DNA of 64,000 nucleotides from Cotesia glomerata (Eukaryota; Arthropoda; Insecta; Hymenoptera; Braconidae). The position numbers and the translations under genes are program-made. The first letter of the stretch is position 1. Each line of letters opens with the position of its first letter. The stretch covers positions 24,252,837 through 24,316,836 of the forward strand of contig NC_058161.1 in assembly GCF_020080835.1 (NCBI RefSeq). Reading direction: 5' to 3'. Below, in pieces: positions 34,655 to 46,571 of the stretch. The notes under the pieces were generated by a model. That model ran no database searches, was not told where the DNA came from, and was given only the letters and a program-made list of their open reading frames with translations.

Positions 34655-34790
34655 GCGCGAATAATTCGAACTTACGAATTATTCGTTCCGAATCGAATAT
34701 TAATATTAATATTTGTCGAATTTCGAATAATTCGAAAAAATTCGAAAAATTTGAATAATTCCGGGAAAGTTCGAAAAATTCGCGAATCAT
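34655..34790. repeat. Array of AATTCGAA-type words
   Basis: It begins AGGGGTGCGCGAATAATTCG and continues with repeated TTCGAATAATTCGAA and ATTCGAAAAATTC words to GCGAATCATC. It is self-complementary over most of its length. The AGGGGTGCGCGAA edge looks like a transposon tip but no partner is seen. Confidence 0.5.
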
Positions 34791-34849
34791 CAAAATATTA
34801 CTGGATCTTCTATTGTTTCCAATTTGAATTCCATTAGATCGTGTTTTTT

Positions 34850-35417
34850 TTAATTTTAATTTAATTTATTTACCAGGATACAAAAGTATATACATACAAG
34901 GTATGCACCTATAGAGGTGTTACATTTAACACCTGTATATAGGCCTGTGAAAAGTTAATTAACAATAACCAAGCTTATCTTGAAACAAGTATCATTCACA
35001 AATATGTAATAAAATACAATATAATATGAAATACGTGATTTAGTGCTTATGTGTTACAATCCACTTTATAATTTTTTTCTTATTAATCTTATTTTTTAAG
35101 TTTAAAGTCTTTAATGTTTGTGGTAATTGGTTACAGTACTTAATTGCTACATACTTAGAGTTCTTACATGATATATTTTTATTAATCTTTGGTAACTGCA
35201 AGGGCTTAGCCCTGGCTTTACCCTTGTAGTTGTTATATTCTATTTTACTATAATAATAATGATAACATAATGATTCTACTATAAATTTTTTATCAATACC
35301 TAGTATTGGAATATTATTATCTTTATTATCACATAGAAATCGAATTAATTTATTTTGTATTCTTGCCAGTACATTAATTGCGTTTTTATAGCTGCTCCCC
35401 CAAGCAATTATACCAAA
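34850..35417 (-). mobile_element. 5-prime-truncated non-LTR retrotransposon tail
   Basis: It is the C-terminal end of a reverse-transcriptase ORF2 (see 35040-35417), then a 3-prime UTR of about 180 nt and an A-rich end (seen as a T-rich run from 34845). It is truncated upstream at 35417, beside a duplicated TATACCAAATTAAAATTA. The clade cannot be fixed from this much. Confidence 0.6.
35040..35417 (-). CDS. C-terminal fragment of a reverse-transcriptase ORF2
   Basis: An uninterrupted 125-codon frame on the minus strand lacks a suitable start codon and so escapes length-filtered ORF finding. It begins FGIIAWGSSYKNAINVL, the conserved YGIxxWG..Y block found downstream of the RT palm in Jockey/CR1-type ORF2 proteins, continues with a KYVAIKYCNQLPQ block (the family W..LP region), and ends in a Lys-rich tail at the TAA (35042-35040). 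No stop has accumulated despite truncation. It is inactive. Confidence 0.65.
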   Translation of the reverse strand, partial: FGIIAWGSSYKNAINVLARIQNKLIRFLCDNKDNNIPILGIDKKFIVESLCYHYYYSKIEYNNYKGKARAKPLQLPKINKNISCKNSKYVAIKYCNQLPQTLKTLNLKNKINKKKIIKWIVTHKH

Positions 35418-36070
35418 TTAAAATTAGTGTATACCAAATTAAAATTAAATTTTGGTTATTTTGGTCACTACAATATCGATTAAATAAATTGAAGCTTTTC
35501 GATTCCTTAAATTTTTTTTTTGATTCATAAAAAATACTAGTCAACATTTTATTGAACAAACACGGAAATAATCAATCAATAATATACTTTTTTTTAAATA
35601 AAAAATTTAATAATCAAATTATAATAGAAATTTAAAATAACCAAAAAATGTAGCATTTGAAGTAGAGCGCTTTACTCAAATTGTCAATATCACGCAATTT
35701 TTTGTAGACTTTTATTAATATAATAAAATCATTCGTGAGTTGTGAACTAGTGTAGTATCTCAATCTCATGTTCTTTTATTACGATGTTCTTGTATTGTTA
35801 TTAAAAATAAATTAAATATTCCAGTGATTCAAAACTCCTCAGCAAGTAGTAAAATATTATTTAAGTCAAAAACAGTGGTAATTTGAGGTAATTTGCAAGT
35901 TAAAACCAAAATTTACTTTTGACTTCGATCATTATCAATGAGTATGAATAAATGGAGATGGTTACAAAAAATTATAATCACTACCAATCGATTGTAGAAA
36001 AAAATACCATACATAGTGATAGTGTAGTTTTACTTTTATTTTAATAAATAATATAAATTATTATATTTAC
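35418..36070. other. Non-coding AT-rich spacer
   Basis: No exon, SINE head or repeat boundary was recognised. It is downstream of a spectrin-gene splice donor and so is presumably intron. Confidence 0.4.
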
Positions 36071-36195
36071 CATATGCTCTGTTGCCTTTTCCTCCAATTT
36101 CAAAAATGTCCAATTGACTTGGAAACTCAAAGGTTGTAATCGAGATTCCATTTCACGTAACCATTTTCTAAGACATTTGACTTCATGTTCAAAGT
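36071..36195 (-). CDS. Internal exon of a spectrin-repeat protein
   Basis: A 125-base exon between an acceptor TTTTTCAG and a donor GTAAAT. It encodes FEHEVKCLRKWLREMESRL, a helical heptad pattern with the conserved Trp of spectrin repeats, and a second Trp in QVNWTFLKLEEKATEHM. It begins with two bases completing a codon and ends in phase 0. Joined to the exon at 40475-40673 the frame is exact (Val-Ser-Ala-Asp-Phe-Glu). Such proteins (dystrophin or nesprin/Msp-300 types) tie actin to membranes or the nuclear envelope. I cannot choose between them from three exons. The next exon lies beyond 34.4 kb or outside the window. Confidence 0.75.
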
Positions 36196-36289
36196 CTGAA
36201 AAAGGAAAACGTAATAATAACACATGCTATGGCGTCGAACACTGCAAAGTGTATCGAAATCAATTGACTCGGTCGTAAAATATAATAGT

Positions 36290-37056
36290 TGAAAAATTAA
36301 AAAAAAAAGTTTGGAAAATTAAAAAAAACATAACCAATTATTCGCATTATGAATTGTTGTCGACAAAATTCGAAAAAAGTATTTTTTATACATAACTTCG
36401 ACATTTCCTTTTGGGTCGTTTTTGATGGAATAAAATAATTATTAGAGCTCAAAAAACCACGTCAATTGCCGCAAAGAACGTCGAAATCGGTTGATTGGTT
36501 AGAGAGATATCGTTGACGAAAAATTTGGGAACAAGTGTTTTTTTTTAACATAACTCCGATATTTCTTTTCGGATCGTTTTTGATGTAATGATATAACTAT
36601 GTGAGCTCATAAAATCACCGCGATCTTATCCACGAACGTCGAAATCGGTTAATTGGTTCGTGAGTTATCGTTGTCGAACAAATTGAATTTGTCAAATTTC
36701 TTCAAAATTTTTGGTCTGATCAATTTGTGTTAAAAAGTAAATCATACGATTCGCAAAACTGTGTCGAATGCTGCCAACCACGTAAAAATCGATATATTCA
36801 TTCAAAAGTAATTGCAGTTTGAAAATTTTAATAATAGTGTTTTATTAATCTCCTATCAGGCTTTTGAGCTCGAAGAGCTCAAAAACATATAACTGCTAAC
36901 TCTTCGAGCTCGTAGAGCTCAAAATAACACATAAATTGTAATTTTGAGTTCGAAGAGCTCAAAAACGTCATAAGTGCAATTTTAAGCGCTTAGGTATGGA
37001 ATTAGCGGGAAGTCGCAGAGATGACCTTCAGGGTCAACCGTTTTCTTAATTTTTTT
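36290..37056 (+). repeat. Family A fragment (3-prime two-thirds)
   Basis: It carries the CACGTCAATTGCCGCAAAG-type units, GAGCTCGAAGAGCTC hairpins, GCGGGAAGTCGCAGAGATG and GGGTCAACCGTTTTC end. The AACTTCCC start and the (GT)n tract are missing. It lies in the 4.3-kb spectrin-gene intron. Confidence 0.65.
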
Positions 37057-37159
37057 TTTAATTAAAATGAAATTGCAAGTGTCAATTAATAATTAGGACA
37101 GTGTCAATAACTGGGTCTTTTACCTTACATGATGTATGGGTAAAAAACAAAAAATGAAT

Positions 37160-37834
37160 TGTTACGTTCCCAAATTTTGGGTAAATTAATTAAATATTAT
37201 TCATGTCCAGATTTTGACCTCGTTAGGATGTCAATAGACTCCAGGTGGGTCGTGTCACTGGTTTACTCCGCGAAGTCACTTTTAAAATTTAAGTTTATAT
37301 AAAATTTGATGTTACTTTCAATTAACCTGCCTCAGGTAGGTGATTTTGGAGTGCCTAAACGCTGGCTAGCGCTTCGGCGATTTCACCAGAGTGGAAAGCA
37401 GCTAATAAAAGCTTTTACACCCTGGGGGATAAGGTTTTAATAAATATCCATATTAATTGATTGAAAATTAATAAAATTTATTTGAAAAGGATTAGGCAGG
37501 TTCAGCCTCGGACCAGCAGAGATTGCTCCTCTGCTAAGTCCGAGGACTGACTGCTCCAGATGAAGTCTGAAGACAGAATGTATGTATAATAATTTTTACA
37601 AAGAGATTTATATACAGATTTTTAGCAACGTTGCATCTCAGGTTACCCTATGAGAACATTAACGCAGTCCAAATCCCACAACGTAGACTGTTTAGTCTAC
37701 TGGGCTGCGTTGACGTTCCAGAAATCTCTTATCTCGACGTATTTTCGTTTCAAAATACCTCGATTAATAATTAATTAATTAAAATATTAATTAATCAAAT
37801 TTAAAATAAATTAAAAATTTCCGGGAACGTAATA
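37160..37834 (+). mobile_element. Solo LTR, 675 bp, 4-bp target duplication
   Basis: It starts TGTTACGTTCCC and ends GGGAACGTAATA, a 12-bp inverted tip with one mismatch (CA has become TA). GAAT flanks it on both sides (37156-37159 and 37835-37838). The interior has GCTAATAAAAGC near 37400 and short inverted words but no ORF. It lies in the spectrin-gene intron. It shares no obvious sequence with the long LTRs. Confidence 0.75.
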
Positions 37835-38039
37835 GAATAAAATAAAAAAACAATTTTTTCAATGAAAAATGAAATAATAATAAATTAATTAAAAAAAAAA
37901 AAAAAAGCTGATGGAAAAAATTTTTACTTGAAAAAACAACCGCTACTAACCTAGAGACGGGTTAACTGTACAGAAGGAACATGCCCAATAAGGTAAATGT
38001 CTATATTATACTCAATATGGAAGAAAATGTCAGTTTAAT

Positions 38040-38230
38040 TTTTCACACAGAGAAATAAGTTCTTGACTTGAGGATAAATTTTCTTGGCTTAAGAAAATGT
38101 TAAGGAAAACTAAAAAATTTCTCGATTGACATCAAAATGTTTTGTGCTAAGAAATTTTTTTTTATCCAAAATAACTTTGGTCTTCCTCAAAATTTTCTTG
38201 GCGCGAGAAATTCTTTTTTTCTGTTCACGA
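38040..38230. repeat. Small inverted-end element, words CTTGACTT/AAGAAAATTTTCTTG
   Basis: Ends CACACAGAGAAATAAG and TTTTTTTCTGTTCACG are roughly inverted. The inside repeats TTTTCTTGGC and TTAAGAAAAT words. It resembles the elements at 57183-57652 and at 63848 onward. Confidence 0.45.
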
Positions 38231-38379
38231 ATTAAAATTAAACGATGCCGAGTTAAATAGTCATCAACAATACCAAATCCATCTAAAATAACACGAATCT
38301 CTTACAAAAGATTAATAAAAAAAATGATTTATTTTCCTCAAGTTACCAGATACTAAAAATTCAAGTCCTTTTCGATTCT

Positions 38380-39340
38380 TTGATGAGAAAATTTTTTAGA
38401 TTTTTTTCATGAATTTTTCGTTTTCATCACTCTAAAAGTTATCCAAGCAGTCGTCCAATTTCTGAGCTCAGGGAACTCAAAAACAAATTACGAATCTCAT
38501 CCTCGAACTTGAAAGACCTTAATCGTAAGCAAGTATCTATGATTTTAGCGTTTTTAGTTCAAATTATACGGATATTCCAGAAATAGTCTGCAGGGTCACA
38601 ACCGCTTTCCAGAATTGTAACTTCTAACTATGAAAATCAATAATTTCCAAAATTAAGAAAGTTATTGTTTTCATTACGATTTTCGAAAATCAAGTTCTCA
38701 TCAAATCTTGACTTTTTGAGGGTCTAAGAAGAATTTTAACGTTTCTCACAATACAGTTTTTTTTTAGCTTTACATTTTGTTCGTACCTCGCAATACCTAG
38801 GTTCTGAAATATCGTAACCCATAAAATTTGACAATTTCACTTTTTTTTCAAAAATCAAATCTTAATAATTTCATGCAGCTCATGTTGAAATTGTAGAGAT
38901 TGAATCGTTGAATAAATATTTTCAAATACATATTATAATCCGTCAAATCATATCTAACTATTGATAATATTAAACTATTTTTATCATCTGGTAATCAATG
39001 TTGTTTTGTAAGCTTAAGATCTGATTATATTTTGAAAGTGATACAGCAGTTTAAAAGTTACTCAAAAAAAAAAAATGTTTTTAAATCTCTCAAAATCTAT
39101 CAGGCATAATCAATTCACATTTCTATGGAATCTAAGTTTGGGGAAGCCTTTACGAATGTCGCAAGCTACGTTTTGATCGGTCAAGTCCGTCAAAAGTTAT
39201 GCAAGGTTTACACAAACAACTGCAAATATCATAACATGCTCGTAAAAAAAGGCTAGAATAGCTTACTTAAAACATCGAGATCTAATGAAATCTCTAAAAG
39301 AGAAATATTTAAAAAATATTATTAATTAAAAATGACAACA
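38380..39340 (+). repeat. Old, diverged family A copies
   Basis: At 38590-38605 the end block CAGGGTCACAACCGCTTTCC is followed at once by a start block TTGTAACTTCTAACTATG and AAGTTATTGTTTTCATTACG, i.e. the end of one copy and the start of another, as at 11274. Both are heavily mutated, and the GT tract of the second is gone. Confidence 0.5.
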
Positions 39341-40474
39341 CCGTGCATAAGAAATGATGGTCGGTCAATTTGCCACACTCCGATCGTTATTTTATAATGC
39401 ATCGGTACGGCTTCTACATGAAAAATTAATACTTTAAAAGTGTCATTTACATCTATTAATGATCAAAAGTGCTTGACAACTTAAATTATTCTTGATTTTA
39501 TAGTAACATTTGAAAAGTCTTACTTTTATATCAACTGACATTCTTACATATTAAATAATAAACTATTCAAGCAAATATAAACTATGAGACTGAGAGATTC
39601 AATATGTCAAGATTGTTAAGATTTTTAACCGAACAACATTCAATATTTAATTGGAACATTTGAAAAAAAAACTTTTTTTTTGCCACAACGGTAAGAAAAT
39701 TTTTACTGTGCACTTCTTCATCTATACTCGAAAATAGAAAATTTTAAACTTTTTCGAGCTTTCTGAATTCTAAGAATTCAAATTCTGGAAGTTATTTAAT
39801 TTAAAGAAAACAAATAAAAAAAATTTCAAACCGTGAAATATTTTGAGTAAGTTGACTAATTATCATAAGATTCGCGATTTTTAACTCTTTTTTTTAGCAT
39901 AAAAGAGTGATGCAATGTCAAAAGTTGATCTGACTAGAAATTCGAGAGTTGTTAAATAAAAAAAACTCTTTTTCGATCATTTTTCTTCAGCGATATCTCA
40001 ATTTAATTAACCGATAGTGACCCAGTTAAAAAATTTGACATTCTTTTATCGTTCAAGTTTTGAAAACATTCAACTTATATCAATATTTCTCATTAATTCG
40101 TACTCGAACAAGAAGCTTATTTAGTTTTCAGGATTAAGAGAAAAATTTCAAAATTCATTAAAAGAATTGAATCAAATTGACTAAATTTATAGTAACAACT
40201 CAAATTTTTAGAGAATATTTCTTTTAATGTAGTTTTTTACATTAAAAAACAACCACTAAGTTTAAAAAAAAGTAGACAGATTCATTATTTACTAGAAATG
40301 ATTTTATTCAGTGAAACGGACCATATGTTTTTTATAGAAATATTTCTTTATTCACACTTTTAAACTTCGATCAACTATCATAAAACCGTCGTACTTGTCG
40401 CGTATCACACGCTCTAATTTAAAAATTTTAAAGCAGCTGTTAAAAAAATATTATTATCTAAAACAACTTCTTAC
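39341..40474. other. Intronic AT-rich DNA
   Basis: It lies between spectrin-gene exons. I see no repeat boundary or coding block. Confidence 0.4.
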
Positions 40475-40673
40475 CAGCGGATACGTCTTGTTGGTCAGAA
40501 GTAGGTTGGGCTGGGGCCATTATTTGTTCAACAAGCTCCCATTTAGCATTTAAATGGTCGACTCGCCATGCAACTTCATCTCGAAGAGAAGGAGTGCGAG
40601 CCACAAGTTTTGCTGCTTGTTCGTTAAATAATCGTCGTCGATAAGCCTTACGTCGAAGCTCCTCCATGTGAGC
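40475..40673 (-). CDS. Internal exon of the same spectrin-repeat protein
   Basis: A 199-base exon with acceptor CAATTCAG and donor GTAAGA. It encodes AHMEELRRKAYRRRLFNEQ, then LRDEVAWRVDHLNAKWELVE, a typical spectrin helix with the conserved Trp, then a Pro/Gln/Ser linker to VSA. It begins in phase 0 and ends in phase 1, which fits the exon at 36071-36195 (2 bases, then codons). The intron between them is 4279 bp and holds a family A fragment, a solo LTR and a small inverted-end element. Confidence 0.78.
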
Positions 40674-40878
40674 CTGAATTGAAAGAATAGAATCAATCTT
40701 CAAAATTGTTAATTTCACAGAAGAAGCAGAATTTTTTATAGTTTTAATTTGAAGAATCATACTAAAAACGCTCTTCTATATCATAATTATCTTTAAATTA
40801 GTGAAATCTTAAGTTAAAACCATAGAGCGATGATTTATATATTATTGAAAAAATTATATTCATAATAAATTTACTCAC

Positions 40879-40926
40879 AGCGCGAAGACTTTTATCTAGA
40901 AGATTTTCTTCTTTAAAATAAACCAT
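40879..40926 (-). CDS. Candidate upstream exon, possibly an alternative start, of the spectrin-repeat protein
   Basis: ATG at 40926 opens 16 codons (MVYFKEENLLDKSLRA) ending exactly at a GTGAGT donor in phase 0, which fits the phase-0 acceptor at 40673. Alternatively this is the 3-prime part of a longer internal exon with an acceptor at TTTTAAAG. The short intron would be 205 bp. The peptide is too short to test by motif. Confidence 0.4.
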
Positions 40927-40976
40927 TTCTATAATACAGTGTATAAAAATATTATATTTATAAATTTATTTATTTA

Positions 40977-41750
40977 CTAGCTGTTACCCGCCAGCTCCAC
41001 TGAGCACTTTATAGAATTGTATTTTTAGATCTAGACACGAAATTCAATTGGAGTATTCTTTTGACTTGCACAGATTTCAAATTCCATCGGATTGGCCTGT
41101 ACCTTTTAACCATGTAATTATTCTAGCTAATATTAATTATAACGTTTGATATGCAATCACTGTAACATTCCCGTGGCTTTCTTTAAAAAATTAATAGTAA
41201 TTGACACGAAGAAAAAAATTTAAAATGAGCATTGAAAGTTTCAGTTAAAGTAATTGCAGATCTCATAAGTGAAGTTGAAATCTGCCTAGCTTGAAAAAGT
41301 GCGACGAATTTTCTGTTAATACAAACTTTATATAAAAAACTAGAAAATCGAGCGCGCTTTTGCCAACATTTTTATTATCAACAATTGAATTTTTTAATAT
41401 TTTTTACAAATTGTATTTCTTAATTATTGACATTTTTTAAGATATAAGCTCATTTTGAAGTTAAGCTCATCGGAACCGTTCATTTGAGTACGCATATGAA
41501 TTTTTCCATATATTTTATACTAGCTGTTACCCGCCCGCTCCGCTGGGCACTTTAAAGAATTGTATTTTGAGATCTAGACTTGAAATTGAATTGGAGTATT
41601 GTTCTGACTTGCACAGATTCAAAATTCTATCGGATTGGCCTGTACCTTTTATCCATGTCATAATTCTAGCGAATATCCATTGTAACTTTCAATGTGCAAT
41701 CACTATAACATTCCCGTGACTTTCTCCAAAAATGAATAATCATTTTTGAA
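40977..41750. repeat. Dispersed repeat ACTAGCTGTTACCCGCC, two copies
   Basis: A block of about 225 bp starting ACTAGCTGTTACCCGCCAGC is repeated at 41518 as ACTAGCTGTTACCCGCCCGC, each continuing with GATCTAGAC, TTGCACAGATT and GGCCTGTACCTTTTA. Blocks starting this way and ending ..TATATATATAGATT are spread across 41-46 kb. Confidence 0.65.
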
Positions 41751-43445
41751 TTTACGATTTTAATTTTTGATTTTACGAAATCTCTTAAAATGAATAGCCA
41801 AATTTCTTTTCCACATCTCAAGTGTTTAGAAAATGTTTTCATTTTAATATGTTACATTCCCGCGATCCCGTAATAAGAACAATTCATTGGTTATGTGATC
41901 AGCAAAAATAAAATGTATGCAAAATACTTAGTCCGTTGATTATATAGCTACATGTAAAGTTAAATTTTAGAAACCTTACAATGACTTTTTCGCCGCTGCC
42001 AAGGAGATGATTGTGGTAAGAAAATATAATTATTAAAAAAGGAAAATATTTTAATCCATTGACCTTGGAGGCCATCCCTGTAATTACCTGTTTCTCTTAA
42101 GACTCTATCAAATTTTATATCTCTAGGAAATATATTTGAAGAATATGAATTTTTTGACAACTATCACTCCCGCACTCTTATGTTAGAGAGAAATTTCGTA
42201 AGATCCTATTCGAGATGATTTTTACATTAAAAATAAAATATTCCAAGAAAACTTCGAGTCCATAGAAACTTGTTTTGAAAAGAAAGATTTTCATTGTTAA
42301 CGCCTCCGCAGTCCCTTTGGGGTTGGAATTTGATAAAATTCATTCTTAGCTGAACTTGACATGATACATGAAGACTCCCACCAAATTTGAAGTCTGTCGA
42401 AGTTACAGTTTGGAAATTAAAATTTTAGATTTTAACACCCACCCCCGCAATTCCTATCGGAAGTAAAATTTATTGAAATCCATTTTGAGATGATCTCTAC
42501 AGAAGAAATAAAAGATTTCTACCAAATTTAGAGTTTTCAGAAGCTATATTATGGAAATGAACATTTTTTATTGTCAACACCCACTCCCGCGATCCTTATT
42601 GGAGGTGATTCGTTGTAAAATCCGTTCTTAGATCATTTATATATCACATATAGAAGACTCCTATCAAATTTTAAGTCTATAGGAGCTATAGCTTTGAAAT
42701 TAAAAATTTTAATTGTAAATACCCACCCCCGCAAACCCCTGTGGGGTGAGCTATCGTAAAATTCGTTCCTATATTATTTCTACATCTCTAACAGAAAATT
42801 CCTACCCAGTTTGGAGTCAATTGGAGCTATAGTTTGAAAACGGGAACTTTTTATTGTTAACGCCCCCGCAATCCTCTTTGGGGTAGGATATCGTAAAATT
42901 CGTTCATAAATTATTTTTACATCATGTACAGAAATTTCCTATAAAATTTGGAATCTGTAGGAGCTATAGCTTGAAAATTACAAATTTTCATTGTTAATAC
43001 CCACCCTCGCAACCCTCTGTGGGGTGGGATATCATAAAATTCGTTCATAAATTATTTCTACATTACTTATAAAAAATTCCTACCAAATTTGGAGTCTGTA
43101 GGAGCTATAGCTTGAAAATTAAAAATTTTCATTGTTAATACGCACCCCCGCAACCCTCTGTGGGGTGTAATATCGTAAAGTTCGTTCATAGATTATTTCT
43201 AGATCTCTGACAGAAGATTCTTACTAAATTTGGAGTCGATAGGAGCTATAGTTTAAAAATGGGAATTTTTGATTGTTAACGCCCCCGCAACCCCCTTTGT
43301 GGGTGGAATTTCGTTAAATCCGTTCTTAGCTGACTTCTACTCGGTAAAAAGAATATTCCTACCAAATTTCAAGTCTCTAGGTCTTATGGTTCCAGAGATA
43401 TCGTGATGAGTGACTATATACGTGGAAATCTCATATATACATAGA

Positions 43446-43565
43446 TGTGGGTGAGTGCATGGATGTATGCGTGGGTGGATGTGTGGGAGTGCGTGGGTGG
43501 ATGCGTGGGAGTACGTGGGTGGATGCGTGGGAGTGGGGGGGGTGGATGCGTGGGATGGTGTGGAT
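43446..43565. repeat. GTGGGTGGATGCGTGGGAGT minisatellite
   Basis: About five to six 20-24-bp G-rich units. It is embedded in the tandem-repeat region and gives a false Pro/His/Thr-rich frame on the other strand. Confidence 0.85.
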
Positions 43566-45899
43566 GGAGAAGCATTGAAAGCGTAGAGTTGATGTTATAC
43601 ATTTTTCCGACTTCTTTATAAGCTAGAAAAAAAAAAAGAATGACGAAAAAACGATCGTCTTTTGTTTTATTGATGGAAACAAAAAACAAATGACTACACA
43701 CATAAATTAATAAAAAAAATGGGAATTTTCTATTGTTAACTCCCCCGCAAGACCCCTTGTGGGTGAAATTTCGTAAAATCCGTTCTTAGCTGACCTCTAC
43801 TCGGCAAAAGGAATATTCCTACCAAATTTCAAGTCAACCGACCTAATAGTTTCTGAGATTTCGTGATGAGTGAGTTCAAAAATGGGATCTCCTATATATA
43901 TAGATTTATTGGCACCAGATGTACAGCTTGTCTAACAAACTCTGATACATCTTTCGCTTGAATCTACTTTTCTTACACTAATTTTATAATTTATTATTTT
44001 ATTTTAGTATTCCAACTTGATAGTTAATCTATATTTCAATCTATAACGCTAGTAAATACTTTCTTCGACTTTGGGTCGTTTCCTTAGTTTCAGTTTATCG
44101 CATATAGCAGATTCTTTTCAAATTTGGAGCTTATAGGAGCTACAGCTTGAAAATTTAAAATTTTAATTGTTAAAACCCACCCCCGCACCCCCCTGTGGGG
44201 AGGGATGTCGTAAAATTCGTTCATAAATTATTTTTACATTACTTACAGAAAATTCATACAAAATTATGAGTCTGTCGGAGCTGTAGCTCAGAAATTTAAA
44301 ATTTTCATTGTTAACGCCCACCCCCGCAATCCACATTGGGGGTAGGCTGTCATTAAATCCGCTCTTGAATCATTTCTACATCCCATAGAACAGATTCTTA
44401 CCAAATTTGGAGTCTATAGGAGCTACAGCTCGGAAATTTAAAATTTTCATTGTTAAGACCCACCCCCGCACTCCTCTGTGGAGTGGGATATCGTAAAATT
44501 CGTTCATAAATTATTTTTACATCACTTACACAAAATCCATACAAAATTAGGAGTCTGTAGGAGCTAGAGGTCGGAAATTTTTAATTTTCATTTTTAACGT
44601 CCACCCCCGCAATCCATATTGGGAGTAGATTGTCATAAAATCCACTCTTAGATCATTTCTACATCACATATAGGAGATTCCTACCAAATTTGAAGTCGAT
44701 AGCAGCTATAGGTTAAAAATGGGAATTTTCTATTGTTAACGCCCCCGCAACCCCCCTTGTGGGTGGAATTTCGTAAAATCCGTTCTTAGCTGACCTCTAC
44801 TCGGCGAAAGGAATATTCCTACCAAATTTCAAGTCGCTACGCCTTATGGTTCCAGAGATATCGTGATGAGTGACTATCTATATCTATAGAAAGTCTCCTA
44901 TATATATATAGATTAATTAAATATTTTGACTTTTTTTTTATTTTTATTTTACACCATGCATTTTTTCTAAGGGCATTATTCCCGAACTCTATTCCAGCCT
45001 AGTTTCAGAGTTCTAAAAGCTATAGATTGGAATACACATTTTTTTTAATTTTAACGCCCTCGCACAACCCTCTTGGAGTTGAATATCATAAAATTAATTC
45101 TTGATAAACTCAAACATGCCAAAAAAAATATTTTGGCCAAGTTTTAAAGTTCTTAAAGCAATAGATTGGAAGATACAAATTTTTAATATTTTTAACGACC
45201 CCGCACAACCCCCTTAGGGTTTAATATCATAAAATTAGTTCTTAGTAAATTCAAACATGCCAAAAGAAATATTCTGGCCAAGTTCCAGAGTTTCAAAAGC
45301 TATAGATTGGAAAAAACAATTTTTTTAATTTTTAACGCCCCCGCACTCCCTCTAGGGGTGAAATATCATAAAATTAGTTGTTAGTAAACTCAAAGATGCT
45401 AAAAAAAATTTTTTGGTCAAGTTTCAGAGTTCTAAAAGCTATAGATTGGAAGATAATAATTTTTTTTTAATTTTCAACGCCCCCGCATTCCCTTCGGGGG
45501 GTGGAATTTCGTAAAATCCGTTCTTAGCTGACCTCTACTCGGTGAAAAGAATATTCCTACCAAATTTCAAGTCTTTAGCTCTAATGGTTCCAGAGGTATC
45601 GTGATGAGTGACTATATAGGTGGAAATCTCTTATATACAGGGTGTCCCAGAAGTAACGGACGCCATTGTAGCATCTGATGAAAAAAATAATTCTGAGACG
45701 AAAAGTCCTTAGCCATTTTTTAATTAGACGCATAGATAATTAATTATTAATTAAAGTAACGTCGCTTTATGTGTTAGAGAGAGAGCGTCAGTGTCCAGTA
45801 AAGTATATGGCAAACAAAGACACAACTAACTGTATGACTAACTAGCTACTAACTAGCTAACGTAGTCACACACATTTACTTACACATTCACACGTGCAA

Positions 45900-46330
45900 G
45901 CGTCTTCGTTTGGAACGCACTTAACTTACACCTAAGTTACATATATATATAGATATATGATATTTCTTATATTTGTGAAATATATAAAATATATATAAAA
46001 TTCGTGTGGGTATTCAACTGAAAGGTCTTGATAAGTGTAACTCTAGGATGAGCTTATATTGTTAAAAATATTATCAATGGACAAAATACAACGTCATGTC
46101 TTAATTATTGACATTTATCAAGACATAAGATCATCGAGAGCTTTTATTTGGATACCCACATGAATTTTTTATTTATTTTATATATTTCACAATTATGAGA
46201 AATATCATATGTATAAAATCTATGGAAAAATTTGTGTGGGTATTCAAATAATGGGTCTCGATAAGTGTAACCCCAGGATGAGCTTATATCATTAAAAATA
46301 TCATCAGTAGACAAAATAATACATCATTTC
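45900..46330. repeat. Inverted GTGGGTATTCAA..GAGCTTATAT repeat
   Basis: It contains GTGTGGGTATTCAACTGAAA and GATGAGCTTATATTG, then their reverse forms. The same family forms the fold-back core at 58620-59240 (GTGGGTACTCAAATGAAAGG, GATGAGCTTATATC). Confidence 0.6.
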
Positions 46331-46571
46331 TTAATTAATAACGTTTTTAAAATACAAAGGAAGAAGCGCGCTCGATTTTCTAGTTTTCTATATAAAATAT
46401 ATGTTGAAATATTTTTGATAATTTGAAGACAAAAGTTTTGTCATTATATATTATTTATATAAAACGCTTGAGAGAAAAAAAGCAATGAATGCTTGCTTTG
46501 CGCATGCGCCGCCAATTGTAGCGAGTTACTTGTCAAATGGACCAACTTTGATTGCTCTGTTTTTGTGTTAT

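Larger units (their letters stand above)
41329..46395. repeat. 5-kb inverted-end region filled with about 150-bp degenerate tandem repeats
   Basis: The edges are inverted copies: AACTAGAAAATCGAGCGCGC (about 41338) and GCGCGCTCGATTTTCTAGTT (about 46367). Inside, units with ACCCCCGCAACCCTCTGTGG, TATCGTAAAATTCGTTC, ACCAAATTTGGAGTCTGTAG and GAGCTATAG repeat about every 150 bp over 42170-43420, 43700-43890, 44085-44900 and 44985-45620. Sub-blocks end with GATATCGTGATGAGTGA and TATATATAGAT. No ORF of interest. A CAGGGTGTCCCAGAAGTAAC repeat tip occurs at 45647. Confidence 0.6.

Noticed and set aside
43414..43701. Pro/His/Thr-rich 95-residue frame
   Set aside because: It is the reverse translation of a GTGGGTGGATGC minisatellite.
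42170..45620. CRISPR-like array, because of regularly repeated blocks
   Set aside because: This is a eukaryotic genome; units are degenerate, about 150 bp long, and there are no unique spacers between identical repeats.
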